Assembly (NCBI GenBank): GCA_014898425.1
Contig: RCSZ01000001.1
Span: 2,852,001 to 2,916,000 of the forward strand
Source of the DNA: Botryotinia globosa
Lineage: Eukaryota > Ascomycota > Leotiomycetes > Helotiales > Sclerotiniaceae
DNA length: 64,000 bases
Reading direction: 5' to 3'
Notes under the pieces: model-generated
Databases searched by the model: none
Seen by the model: the letters and a program-made list of their open reading frames with translations, nothing else
Told to the model about the DNA's origin: nothing
Program-made: the position numbers and the translations under genes
Part shown: piece after piece, positions 1 through 10,737 of the stretch
Layout of the letters: every line of letters starts with the position of its first letter
Numbering within the stretch: position 1 is the stretch's first letter

Positions 1-1102
1 GTATGTAGTAGTGCAGTACTCAAATGGGATCGAATACGAAAGGATTTGCTTGAAAGGGAATACTGCAGACAAGGAGACAAGGAGACAAGCTCGGCTCATA
101 GCAATCAGAAGGTACCTACCTACCTCCCTACCTACCCAGTATTACCTATCTCGTCCGAGTATATCTCTCCATGTTAGAACGTAGAAGCTCTCCACTGATG
201 CTGCTCCAAAGCTCCAGATGTATCCCTTTTCATTGGCTCTGGAGGATCTAGTAAAGACATCTAAACTTCGAAAGATACCCAGTACTGACTGTATGTACAA
301 GCATGGATAGAGAAGAGGGAAAGAAAAAAAGAGAGGAAAAAAGGTCTTATCCGAAGCTCTTTTCTGAACTCTTGCCCCCACTAGCAAGAAAGAGTAAAGA
401 GTAAAGAGTAAAGAGCTTCCTGCTAAGTTTTGAGTTCTTAGTTTTGAGTTCCAACTGCTGCCCTTCCATCCTTCCTTCCTTCCTTCCTTCGAATCCACCC
501 AAGGGAAAAGAGACCCCTCAGTCAAAAGAGTCCTTCAGTGCAACACTCACACTACCACTACTACCACTACCACCACTACTATTACTATCCATTACCACCA
601 CTTACACACTACTTACATACTACCTACACACTACCTACACACTACTTTAACTTACTTTCGCACTCTCGCACTCACACACTCACACACTCACACTCACTCA
701 CACTCACTCACTCACTCACTCACTCACTCACTCACTCACACATACAAACACATTCCTTCCTTCTCAAACATCAATTGTAAGAAAATCATTTGCAAAAAAT
801 CAGAGCTTTGAGCTTTGAGCTTCGATCTTTCTTGTATCTTTGTTCCCATTGAAAGAATCACATTAAGAGACAGCCAGCACCAGAACCACAAGCAAATTAT
901 TTTTATTAACTAATTATGCAAATTTTTGCTGTCAAGATTATACATTTTTAGAGATTCCCGCTTCCCCCCTCCCCTCCAGATACGAAACAACAGTGCGACG
1001 ATACTGTCCCTATCTATCTTATCTACCTACCTCCCTATCTTCCTACCTATCTTCCTACCTATCCATTAACCATTACCACCCATTCTCGATTGTGATCTGG
1101 TA
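1..1102. other. Gene-free 5' flank with microsatellites
   Basis: No gene is supported here. The stretch holds a CCTT run (about 468-490), CTAC/CACT-rich DNA (540-650) and a long CACT/CTCA tract (about 662-742). It ends in pyrimidine-rich DNA just before the first ATG at 1103, which may be the leader or core promoter of the zinc-finger gene. The reading frames here are repeat translations rich in Thr, His, Ser and Tyr. Confidence 0.7.
662..742. repeat. (CTCA)n/(CACA)n microsatellite
   Basis: Roughly 80 bp of CTCA and CACA tetramers, visible directly. It produces spurious Thr/His/Ser-rich frames. Confidence 0.9.
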
Positions 1103-2709
1103 ATGATCGAGTCTACATTGACGATGCCTCCTCGTTCTTCGTTGACATCGTCCTTTTCCGTTTCAGATGCGAATAATGAAGTTGTTTGTCCATTGAGAAA
1201 TCAAGATGGCTCCAGTTGTCGCAAACGTTGCCTCGGCGTGAGTGCCTCTACTCTGCTGTATCTGCTGTACCCCTTTGGAACTTATTTTCCTTTTGTACGG
1301 TTCAATCCGTGGTAACAAGCGAGTGAGATGGACAGGAAAAACGATATCGATCCATGCAAGAGCACATTAGAAGAGCTCATCCAGAACATTACATCTCAAA
1401 GCTTCCTGCGACCGAAGAAAGCTTTCAACTCATGATCAATACCCCGCCCACTGAGCGACCGCAACCGCAACCGCAACCACAACCACAACCACCAACAACT
1501 GCCAACTCGGCTCCAACTCCAAATAGTCTGTAGAAATTTAAGTGTCAATCATTGGTTGCATCTTGACTGATATGCTGTATACAGGTTTCACACACGAAAG
1601 GCAGAATTATTATGGCGATCATTCGAATCATTCGAGTACCCCCAACACTCCCCGAATCGTGGACGATAGTTCAATGCTTCCAGCCGCTAGCGCTGCAGCA
1701 ACTCTCGCACAGCTACACAATCATAAATTGGATAATGAGTGGGAATCCGAAGTGGTAGGTTCATTTTCGTCTCTTCAAAGAAAAAGGATGCAAAATATTA
1801 ATTGGGTTCATCTAGGACTGGATGTCAGATCACGAAGCTCACAAACAAGCAATGCGAGCTTCTATAGAGCTTCCTCCAATTCATTCCAACAATCGCGAAC
1901 CAACTAGCGATCCATTTTCACATTACAATGTTCACCGTCGCAGAGATCTTCTTCCTTCTATACTATCGCCCCCAGGACGATCGTCTACTCTTCCTCCACT
2001 TCAAAGAAATACAAGCACAGGTCGTCCTCGAAAACAATCAGTGTCAAAGCGTGCTCGAGAGCCACAGCATAGGAGGCAAAAATCTCGTGGGGAACACACT
2101 CATCTGCGACGCTTAAGTCATGATCGTAAAGCTCAATCTGCCGAACCCTCAAGTGCCTTTTATGGCAAGCGATGGGAAGATTTGATTGACGCTGCAACAT
2201 CAGCTACAGAAGATGTAGATGATGATAGAACACCGGTTTGTCCCATGCGCAGATACAAAGGCCTTACTTGCATACTAATGGAAGTGCAGATTCCTCCATC
2301 CCCGGTTTCAGTGAATCGTGCTTCGATGCCTCCATTTTCCGCATCACAATTTCAAGGATATCAGGCTTCGCCACTACAACAAGCACTCACTCCACCATCT
2401 TATCATGCTGAAGCTCCAGAACCTTTTCCATCAGTAGAAAGTGGTGGAAGTGGTGATAATTTTAATATTGGATCACAGGGGCTCTCGGATTCATCGCCAA
2501 GCTTCTCTGCAATAAATATACAAATTTACTGTGCTGCTTGTCAGAACGTTTCTTTCCTGAAAGAATCTTACGCGTGTACAGAATGTATATGTGGTATATG
2601 CCAGCCGTGCGTCGAGGTTCTCATGGCGGAGCAGGGAGCACGTAGGAAATGTCCAAGATGCGCTACCATTGGAGGACGATTTAAACCTTTCCAATTGGAT
2701 ATTCGTTAA
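1103..2709 (+). CDS. Fungal zinc-finger protein: N-terminal C2H2-like finger, C-terminal RING-like finger
   Basis: Five exons fit: 1103-1237, 1336-1525, 1585-1754, 1816-2235 and 2290-2709, about 444 aa. The N-terminus has CPLRNQDGSSCRKRC followed, after intron 1, by an EHIRRAH segment, giving a C2H2-like finger. The middle is Ser/Pro-rich with a QP repeat. The C-terminus (about 2520-2680) has CAAC...CTEC.CG.C..C...CPRC, a RING/U-box-like zinc finger that I associate with the fungal zf-RING_16 type. The junction of exons 2 and 3 is uncertain: donor 1526 with acceptor 1584, or donor 1530 with acceptor 1600, both keep the frame. Intron 4 (2236-2289) is 54 nt, has no stop and a good branch site, so a naive reading frame runs straight through it. 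It is probably a nuclear or ubiquitin-related protein, but the function is unknown. Confidence 0.8.
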
Positions 2710-4046
2710 GTCATTTGATGGGAAATATTGGGCCTAAACAAATTGGTAAGAAAGGAGTTGGTCATTACGGGTCATCATAGACTGGATTGGAATTTTTGGA
2801 AGAGGTTATAGGCGTTTTGATTATTCCCAGGGTATCGAGGGTTACAAGACCACTCTTATTATGATTTTGGGTATAGGTCGCATTACGAAGTTGTCTTTTG
2901 GCATCTCGTACAAACGTGTTTAATTTTGAGGCATGCTTTTGTTGCGCTGATGTTTATAGTCGTATCCAAAGAAAGATTTTCTCATTCAATATCTTGGACA
3001 GCTATTGGGAATTTAGCACCCATCACTCCGACCATTCACACAATGGGTGAATCTTGATCGAGCTACTGGATGATTCCTATCAACAATCTGTTTTCTTCAT
3101 GAACTCGAACCCAAAGTTTATGGGCAAGTTTCAATCGCCGATGGCTATCACCAATTTACACAATTGGTAAGGTTTGTACGATAGTGGTGGCTCATGTCAG
3201 CCAGCTACTGTCTTCTCAGCAAGTTTCGGAATCTTTTGATGAGACTAGCAAATTATTGTTACGGGTGAAATAATCAGTTGTTCGGCGCAAAACACGTAAA
3301 GATTGACATTGGGGGTTACTTTACGATTATAACTACAAGCCATGAAAAGCCTGATTAGGACCCCAAGTATTGAAAACCGAGCATGAGCTGAGGCTCAGCG
3401 GTATTGTTGAAGAAATGGTGTAGAAACAGTGTCTACATTTGGTGATGGTCTCCGACAAGGCTGTTCAAGACAAACAGCTGAACTGGATGATTGACCAATT
3501 GAAGTTGACAAAATCGGAAAAGCTGTACGACGATGATGCACGGGACAATTATCTGGGATGGTGATAGGGATCGTGATTGGTGGCTGACGTGAGGCATTCC
3601 CGCGTCTATGTAGGGGGAGGGAGGTGGGGGAGGCCTGACGATAGCTGACCTATTTGCTCGGTTCTGACCTGATCTGATGTGAGTTTTTGGGGAGGGTTAG
3701 TAGGGGCATTTTCAACAACGGCGGAAAACTTTTGGCAGATGAGGGAAGGATTACTTGAAGATTATTTATACGAATTGATATTCCCCATGTTTTTTGTTTC
3801 CGAGATTGTTTTCCTTCATTGCTTTCTTCATTCTTGTAGCTGGTAGAACCAAACTTTTTTCTTGTTCTACATTGAGAAACTTTCTTCATACATACTTGGC
3901 GCTTAAATCTGCAATCCAACAACTACCCCACCGGCTATTCACAATTGCCCATCTCGCATATCTCGCATCTGCCCCCTGCATATCGTACTAAGTAAATGGT
4001 ATATAGAAGATCGAGGTCACACTCACTCTCAGTATAACGAGTTACA
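2710..4046. other. Intergenic region, no gene seen
   Basis: About 1.3 kb between two plus-strand genes, with short non-conserved reading frames only. The last 80 bp before 4047 are C/T-rich and probably form the leader of the FAD oxidase gene. Confidence 0.6.
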
Positions 4047-7000
4047 ATGGTCTCTCATTATTTTGAAAGTCTCCCCGTCCCTCCTCTAGAGAATCTCAGC
4101 ACAGAATATATACTCCAAGAAATTATCGACCACATTGGAAAACTCGCCGATGATTTCCCCCACACCAAACTCAACTTATTTCGAAAACAACTCTGGGACA
4201 TTAGAAGTCGGAATGTGGAGCCCAAAACACATTTGCGAGGTTTACTGAGAGTGTTGGAGGACACGCATACATTTAAACATGCATTTGAGGAACTAGAACC
4301 GAGTTTGCAAGCGCAGATTCGAGCGTTTATGGATGATGACAAGGATGTGAAGGAGGAGGAGATTATGGGGATGGGGAAAGTCAAAGGGGAATTTTATATT
4401 CCGCCGTCGCCGGCGGTGAAACATCATTTTAAGGAGATGGTGAAGGAGACGGTGAGGGAGAAGGCGCATGAGAAGAAGATGAGATTGGTGCAGAGCAAAG
4501 TGATGAAGAAGATTCAGGAAGCGAAGGAGGAGATTGAGAGGGAGATTGTGGAGGAGGTGGGGGGACATATCGAGATGATTCAGAAGGTCGAGGATCATGT
4601 GGGAGAGTTTTGGGGGAAGCATGGTGGTCATTTGGGTGCGTTGCTCAAGAGTAGTGATGTGGCTTCTTTGACGTCGAAGTTGGATGCTTCGATGCTGGGG
4701 AGTGGACATTCGCCACGGATCTGGGAAGATGAGAGGGGAGCGCGGATTATGGAAGTCCATAAAAATGCTCCGTTTCATAATTGGGGGAATAGCGTGAAGA
4801 ATACTCCGCTTTATACTTTTGTTCCTACGACGGTTCTGGGTCTGTCGAATCTGGTCAAGTGGGCGAAGGTTGAGGGCTATAGAGTGAGATGTAGTGGGTA
4901 TAGACATTCGTGGAGTAATACTTTCTCGCAGGATAAACAGATTCTGGTCAGTATGTTGAATTTGGAGAGTGTGGAGAAAATCCCGGATGTTATGAGTATT
5001 ACGGAGGAGAAAGGAGATGTGGATTTGAATGGAGATGGAGTGGTAGATGTCAATGAATTGAAGACGATTGAGTTGGCGCCGAAAATTGAGGGGTTGAGTT
5101 TGACGCGGGATGAAGAGGGGAAAATGCTTTGTAGAGTTGGAGCAGCAGTTACGAATGAACAGTTTAGGAGGTGGGCGGTGGGTCATGGGAAATGGGCGTT
5201 GCCGGTGGATGTGATTCTTGTTGAGTATGCTTGACTGTCTTTTTTCTCATCTCTATGCACATTCTCGCTTGCAGCTGTACTCGCGAAAGTCAATATATAC
5301 TAACACAACCAGAGTCACAGCAGGTGGCGTCAACGGTCCCATTTGTCACGGTGCGGGCCGTCGTCATCAAACCGTATCCGACCATGTTCGAGCCATCGAA
5401 TACATCGACGCAAACGGAATCCAGCGCACCATCACCAAACCCGCTCACCTCCGCGCGGCAGCCGGATGTTTCGGACTCCTCGGTATCGTCACCCACATCA
5501 CACTCCTCCTGTCCCCTATGAGCTACGCCGTTCTGCGCCCGACCAAACCCGACATCGCACTTGCCATTCCCCCGCTCTCCCCCACCGATGTCCCCATCGC
5601 GCTGCGCAAATCCTGGACCCCCGCCCAGTACGCCGCCGCGCTGCGCGCGTTTGAAGAGAAAGCCAATCACGACTATTACAGCGAGTGGTTTTGGTTTACG
5701 CGCAGTCAGCAGGCGTGGGTCAATACGTGGAATGAGACGCTGGATCCCGCGGGCGCAGTCGAGTATCCGAGCCCGTTTGATACTTTTGTGCAGTGGGTTC
5801 AGGGCTGGGTGGGTAGTGTGTTAACGAGGAGTGAGGTTTTTGGTTTGTTGCCTGGGAGGTGGCAGGCTTGTATTTTGAGTACTTTTGGGAGTGAGTTTTT
5901 ACTTTTTTCTTTTGCTTTTTGGGGGTTTGATTTTTAGGGGTTGGTGGGAAGGGAGGGTTTGAGGGTTAGGAGAGAAAGGGGGAGTTGAGAGCCAAAGAAG
6001 AAGAAAAAAAGGAGAGAAAGGAGATGAATTTCTTGAGAAAAAAGAAGAGAGAGAAAAAGCATCATTCTAAAACGCATCAATAGTGGTCGCACTCCCCCCC
6101 TTCGAATTTAACGAATTCGAACAAAAGAAAACAGTCGAATACAAAACTGCACTCCCTAACGGTCTCCATTTCCGTCGCGGTGTAAGTTTTCTCCTTTTTT
6201 TCCTCTCCTTCTTTCCCTATACCAAATTCAAAGCTAACATCCATACTCCCCTCCCAGATCCAGAACATGCGCGTCCGCGACCTCGAATTCCAAATCCCCA
6301 TACCCTGTCTCCCCAATGCCACTCCCGACTATACCATCGTCCGCCGCGCCTGGTGGGACATCATCAATCTCTGCTATCGCGATTCGGAAACGCCGATGCG
6401 GCTCACACTCGAGTTGAGGATTATGGGGGATTCGAATTTGATCATGGCGCCGCAGAGGGGAAATCGCTGGGGCACGGCGAGTATTGAGATTCTGAGCGTG
6501 CCAGATGCGGTGCGGGATGAGGAGTGGCTGCCCTTTTGTCAGGAGGTGGTGGATTTGTGGGCGGGGTATAGGGGTAGGATGAGTGTTGGGGGAGAGGAGG
6601 AGCTCTTGAATGTGAGGCCTCATTGGGCGAAGGAGTGGGAGGGGGTGAGGATTAGGGGGAGGGGCGCGAGGGAATATTTGAGAGAGGTGGGGTATAAGGA
6701 GGAAGTTGGGGAGTTTAGGAGGGTGTTGGGGGAGATTGGGAAGGAGCAGGGGTGGGGGTTGGGGGATCTGAAAGGGAGATTTAGTAATGAGTTGTGGGAT
6801 TATTTGGTTTTTGAGGGGGTGGAGGGGGCGAGGGGGAAGAAGGAAGGGGAGGGGGAGGAGGTGGTGCAGAATGTTAAGGGGGTGGAGGGAAAAGAGACGG
6901 TGGTGGATAGGAAAGAGACGAAACTCAGCGGGATCGAGGGCACGAAAATTCATAGTTTGAGGGAATCAATAGATTACTTGACGTTTGAGAAGGAGGGGAA

Positions 7001-7202
7001 GGGGAAAGGGAAGGAACAGGAACAGGGGATCAAAGTTGACGAGACTAAGGACATTTCTAGTGGTGTGAAGGGGACGAAGGAGGTGAAGGAGATGAAGAGT
7101 TCCAGCAGTAGCAGTAGCAGTAGTGCTGTACCCGGGAAAATTGCCGGGATACCGGGTATTGATCATGCGCGCGGAGTTTTTCCTCTCAAGTTTGGTCGGT
7201 AG
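4047..7202 (+). CDS. FAD-linked sugar-lactone-oxidase-like protein with EF-hand loop
   Basis: Four exons: 4047-5224, 5313-5890, 6084-6181 and 6258-7202, about 932 aa. All junctions keep the frame. Residues 1-210 are mostly helical and charged, with no domain I know. An FAD-binding type 4 domain follows: a G-Y-R-H-S-W-S segment (about residue 282), where the His sits in the position that carries covalent flavin in lactone oxidases, then GGVNGPICHGAG after intron 1. The C-terminal half has an R-P-H-W-A-K motif typical of the D-arabinono-1,4-lactone oxidase (ALO) C-domain. Residues 326-337 (DLNGDGVVDVNE) form a perfect EF-hand calcium loop inserted inside the FAD domain. The tail is Lys/Glu/Gly-rich with a poly-Ser run. 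The likely role is an oxidase of sugar lactones or similar alcohols; the substrate is unknown. ALO itself is shorter, so orthology to ALO is doubtful. Confidence 0.85.
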
Positions 7203-7693
7203 ATGCTTTTTACTTCTTTATCTTAAGGAAGGGGGTTGGATATTTTGAAATTTCTTGGTTTTGGGTTGGGGTTTGGGTTGGAAGGAAGGAAAGGAAAGAA
7301 AGGGAGAAAAGGGCGTGTGTTTATTACCTAGGTGTTTGATCGTTTTTAGTTTCTTTGTAATTGTAATTTGATGTTTGATGTTTGTGGTTTGTTTGGTTTT
7401 GCTTTGTTCAATCTTGCTTCACTTTCTAGTTTTCAGTTTTGACTTTCAATTACTCTGGATTCTTTTCTTTTCTGTTCTTTTCCTGGATTGACTACTTATA
7501 TATCTTTCGTTCTATATACCTTCCTTCCCATGTCCCTTCCATCCTATATACCTATCTTCCTATACACTTTCTGTCCTATACACTTTCTGTCCTATACACT
7601 TTCTGTCTTATATTCCTACCTACCTACCTACCTACCCACCTACCTATCTATATAAAGAGAAGAGTCTTCAAAACCGGGATAGATACATACATA
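7203..7693. other. Intergenic, short tandem repeats
   Basis: 3' flank of the FAD oxidase gene. It holds three copies of a CTATACACTTTCTGTC-type unit (about 7559-7612) and a CTAC run (7617-7645). No gene seen. Confidence 0.7.
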
Positions 7694-7699
7694 CTAGAA

Positions 7700-8146
7700 C
7701 CTCGATAGGTACCTATATAGCCAACTCTTTACCGAGAATAAATAAAGGTATCCATATTTGAGTCTCTTACTTCTACTCTGACTTTTGATTCTGGTTTTTG
7801 ATTCTAGTATTTCTAGAGTTGATATTTGTGAGTTGTGATTTCTGCTTAGTCTGGATGTTGATTGTAATATTGTGCGTTGGGTGAGGAGTATCATATGTCG
7901 TCTTTCTGATTGATTGGTTGTTCTTTGATTTTGGGGAATTATGAATGTGTTGTAATTTTGTAGTGATGTGTGGTGTGTGATAAATTGGTTGATTGTATGT
8001 GAGGATCTACTATCTACTAAGAGTTGGGTATGTGCGGGAGGAGCAGAGGAGAGGAAAGTAGAGAGGAGCGGCATAGGATGTATAGTGGATAGGTCGGCGG
8101 GACCACTGCCGATGATTAGAACGTTGACGGAAGGGGACTGAGACAT
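7700..8146 (-). pseudogene. Flavoprotein N-terminal relic (GxGxxx FAD/NAD(P)-binding start)
   Basis: A minus-strand frame starts at 8146 with M-S-Q-S-P-S-V-N-V-L-I-I-G-S-G-P-A, a typical Rossmann dinucleotide-binding N-terminus of FAD oxidoreductases. After about 20 residues the similarity fades into Ser/Thr/Ile/His-rich sequence with no NAD(P) motif, and the frame stops at about 7694. It looks like the decayed 5' end of a flavoprotein gene. Chance resemblance cannot be ruled out because only about 18 residues are convincing. Confidence 0.35.
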
Positions 8147-8781
8147 TGTTGGTGGATGTTATGTACTTTGGAGATCTGGGTAAGGAATTGGATGGGTTGG
8201 TGGTGAGCGTTGCAGTAATTGAAAATGGGAATCAAGAAAAGATGTTGGTCGATGATGGAACTTCAGTCAATGCTATGAAACAAGACTCAGATCATATGGA
8301 CACTATTTGAGTAAAAAGAAGCATGGAGAACTAAAAATTACTTATAGTGAGAGTGCCACGCAGATAGTTGGTAACTCAGAGCACATAATATTTACCGATA
8401 CACTCGGCATGCTCTTAGATTCGATGCATGACAACCAAGATCTAAACATATTGACGTATGATTGAAGCACAGAGTGAAATACCGAAGCGGTAATTCTTCC
8501 CTCGACACCTTTTTATAGATTATTTACATGATTTCTAAAGAACCAACATGTAGGTGCTACGCCTTACGGATGGATCCTTCCTCCTTGCATCTAATTTGCA
8601 GATGCTAGTTCTTGAATTTAACAACATTTTATAAGCCCGACCTGGCAATGAATACAACGCCATTTATTGAAGAGCTCTAAGATACTAAATATCTCACCTC
8701 GAGATGATCTTTGGAACTACTCCAAACGCAGCTCTACAACACGAGTCCAGCTGGCGCTTAAGAATAAGGAGAATTGCCAGA
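8147..8781. other. Intergenic, no gene seen
   Basis: AT-rich spacer between the flavoprotein relic and the GFA gene. No frame with recognisable content. Confidence 0.6.
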
Positions 8782-9628
8782 TTAGATGAGGTTCTTCCCA
8801 TCGAAGTAAGTATAGCTCATTGCATCAAGATCAATGTTTTTGAAGTTTCGTACCTGTTCGGTGTTAGTCTGGATGATACTCCTTCGGGGTGATATTTTGT
8901 TGCCTCATGGAAGTTGAGAAGTTGACCTTCTATCCATTGCATTTTTCGATAATCAACACTGAGAATTCCAGAAACACTAGCTTTCAGAACATCTACGCGC
9001 ATATTAGGATACTCTCTAATGCAGAGTCCAAAAAGTCACACAAGAAGATAGGAACTCACATTGATGCCCACCATATCCTTTCTAGGATCCGTTTCCCCAA
9101 ACGTCTCTGGTCGACGCAGATCAATCATAATACTACTTCCACAAGTTTTGCAGAACCTATGATCTGCAACCTTATGACCCCATTTATAAGATCCCATCTT
9201 TTCCTCCGAATCTAGTACTTGGTTAGATATATTCTAGGATGATCTCCATTGCAAGAATGGGGGAGGAGAGAAACTCAATCTTACCACCTAAGAATTTAAC
9301 ATCTTGTCTCATGGGATAAACCAACAAATATCCGTTACGAGTACAGATCGAACAAGTACATGAATTAACGGTGTATCTGGGAAATGGCCATTTAAGTGTT
9401 ACAGTGAACTGGCGTGGCGTTAGTCAGGGGCTTTTCGTCACACGAGTTCTACGCAGTTCCGTGTGGGAGGAGGAAAGTACTAACAGCAATGGCACCACAA
9501 TGACAATTCCCCTCATGCGTAGTTCTTTCCTCATCCGAAGTCTCCTCAACCCGTCCAAAAAATTCCGCCGAAAATGGTTTATATGTACGGGTTACGACTT
9601 TGGGTTCTGGCTGCCCTTGAGGTAACAT
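8782..9628 (-). CDS. GFA/CENP-V (Mss4-like) family zinc protein
   Basis: Four minus-strand exons assemble: 9628-9485, 9408-9285, 9217-9060 and 8853-8782, giving 165 aa with every junction in frame. Key motifs are G-N-C-H-C-G (residues 40-45), C-T-C-S-I-C-T-R-N-G-Y, and D-H-R-F-C-K-T-C-G-S. These are the zinc-binding cysteines of glutathione-dependent formaldehyde-activating (GFA, PF04828) proteins. The protein ends F-D-G-K-N-L-I, also typical. Introns have GTTAGT, GTAAGA and GTGAGT donors with CTAAC branch sites; the last intron (8854-9059, 206 nt) is the longest and least certain. Most fungal members have unproven substrates, so a formaldehyde role should not be assumed. No lesion was found, in contrast to its neighbours. 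Confidence 0.85.
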
Positions 9629-9852
9629 AATGAAGTAGATTGATTGAGCGAATGTTCGATTATCGAAATAGATCTCTATATATAAGAACACTCAAGAATG
9701 AGACAGGAGATATAGGAGAAGTCTTTTGTCTGAACTTCGATAGATAAATGACCAAAGTAAAGAGGGGAGTGGAGTATATATAGGTATATATTATATCACA
9801 ACATTTTCAGCTCTGCGTTCCACAGATTTGTCAAGTGGGGAATTGTGAAGAG

Positions 9853-10009
9853 ATTCGCGCCTCGAATGTCTCTTTTCTCCGACGGGTTGTCATGCTTTCG
9901 AATCATATATACGTAAAATGGGAAATTGCTTAGGCATTCGCACTTCAAGTGCCCGTTTTCCCCGGCTGGTTATCTTGCTTCCAAATCATCTATACGTAAA
10001 ATTGACATT
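9853..10009. repeat. Imperfect tandem repeat, about 83 bp period
   Basis: Unit 1 (about 9853-9928) and unit 2 (about 9936-10009) align along their whole length with scattered mismatches. Shared anchors are attcgc, gttttc/cttttc, tgctt(t/c), aaatcat.tatacgtaaaat and cattg/aattg. The divergence suggests an old duplication. No coding content. Confidence 0.7.
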
Positions 10010-10040
10010 GTCGTTGTACTCGGAAGCTGTAAGTTGTATA

Positions 10041-10188
10041 TTGGAGCACCTCTCTATAAGGACATGTTTTTAGGTCCAATTTTTAGGTTCAAAAATGATC
10101 TACATCCTTAAAAGCCCTTTGTAAGAATAACCTTACGTTCTAAGAAAAGACGATAAAAACCGGTATGCTTATAGAGAGGGTTCGCTGG
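10041..10188. mobile_element. Degenerate pogo/Tc1-like MITE, about 148 bp
   Basis: The right end, read in reverse, begins CAGCGAACCCTCTCTATAAG and continues CATACCGGTTTTTA. This matches the left end of the element at 61489 over about 34 positions with only a few differences. The left end (ttggagcacctctctataaggaca) is more decayed. TA dinucleotides flank both sides, as expected for Tc1/mariner/pogo insertion. It is too short to encode a transposase. Confidence 0.75.
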
Positions 10189-10410
10189 TAGTAGAAGCAG
10201 GAATGTTTCGAGGTCCGTCTATTTCGATTTGAGCCTTTGTTTTCTGCTGATATCTGACTGTAAGTTTGTCCATGATTGTTATTGAACAATACTGAGTGTT
10301 TATCAAATGGGACTTATGATATAGTAACAGCAATTGACGTACAGACTAGATAAAGTCCATATTTCTAAAGATAAAACGATAATAATGATAGTAGTGATTG
10401 ATTGGTTCAA

Positions 10411-10602
10411 CTAATTTTGACAGGTACAACATACATACATATCCTCTAAGCCTATTGAGGATTGCTGTACCATTCCACTAATCAGGAAGGGATCGTTCTT
10501 TTTTTTTCTACTCCAAATATTAAACTCATTGCAAACACACCCAGTAGGACAAATTAGCCCAATGATTAGACTAAAATACAATGGCTTGAGGGTTTTCAAC
10601 AT
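10411..10602 (-). CDS. Possible small secreted Cys-containing protein (63 aa)
   Basis: A single frame from ATG at 10602 starts with a plausible signal peptide: basic MLKTLK, then a hydrophobic stretch to GLICPTGC. The mature part has further cysteines (one after the signal core, then C-C-x-C near the end). It lies between a MITE and a pseudogene, where small orphan frames are common by chance. No family recognised and no intron support. Treat as a weak candidate only. Confidence 0.2.
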   Translation of the reverse strand: MLKTLKPLYFSLIIGLICPTGCVCNEFNIWSRKKKNDPFLISGMVQQSSIGLEDMYVCCTCQN

Positions 10603-10737
10603 TGTATCTGTGGAGCGATGATTTCGGCTTCCTCAAAGATTCAATCACGCTTGAGCACGAAGTAGACTACAGTGCCGACTATGGAACACCTAATGAGATA
10701 GAATTCGCTTATTGCCATCTACCTTACTGTAGTCATC

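Noticed and set aside
4293..5186. 297-codon minus-strand frame
   Set aside because: Antisense shadow of the FAD oxidase exon; His/Leu/Arg-rich composition is typical of a mirrored coding strand.
6234..6953. 239-codon minus-strand Pro/Leu/His-rich frame
   Set aside because: Antisense shadow of the purine-rich last exon of the FAD oxidase gene.
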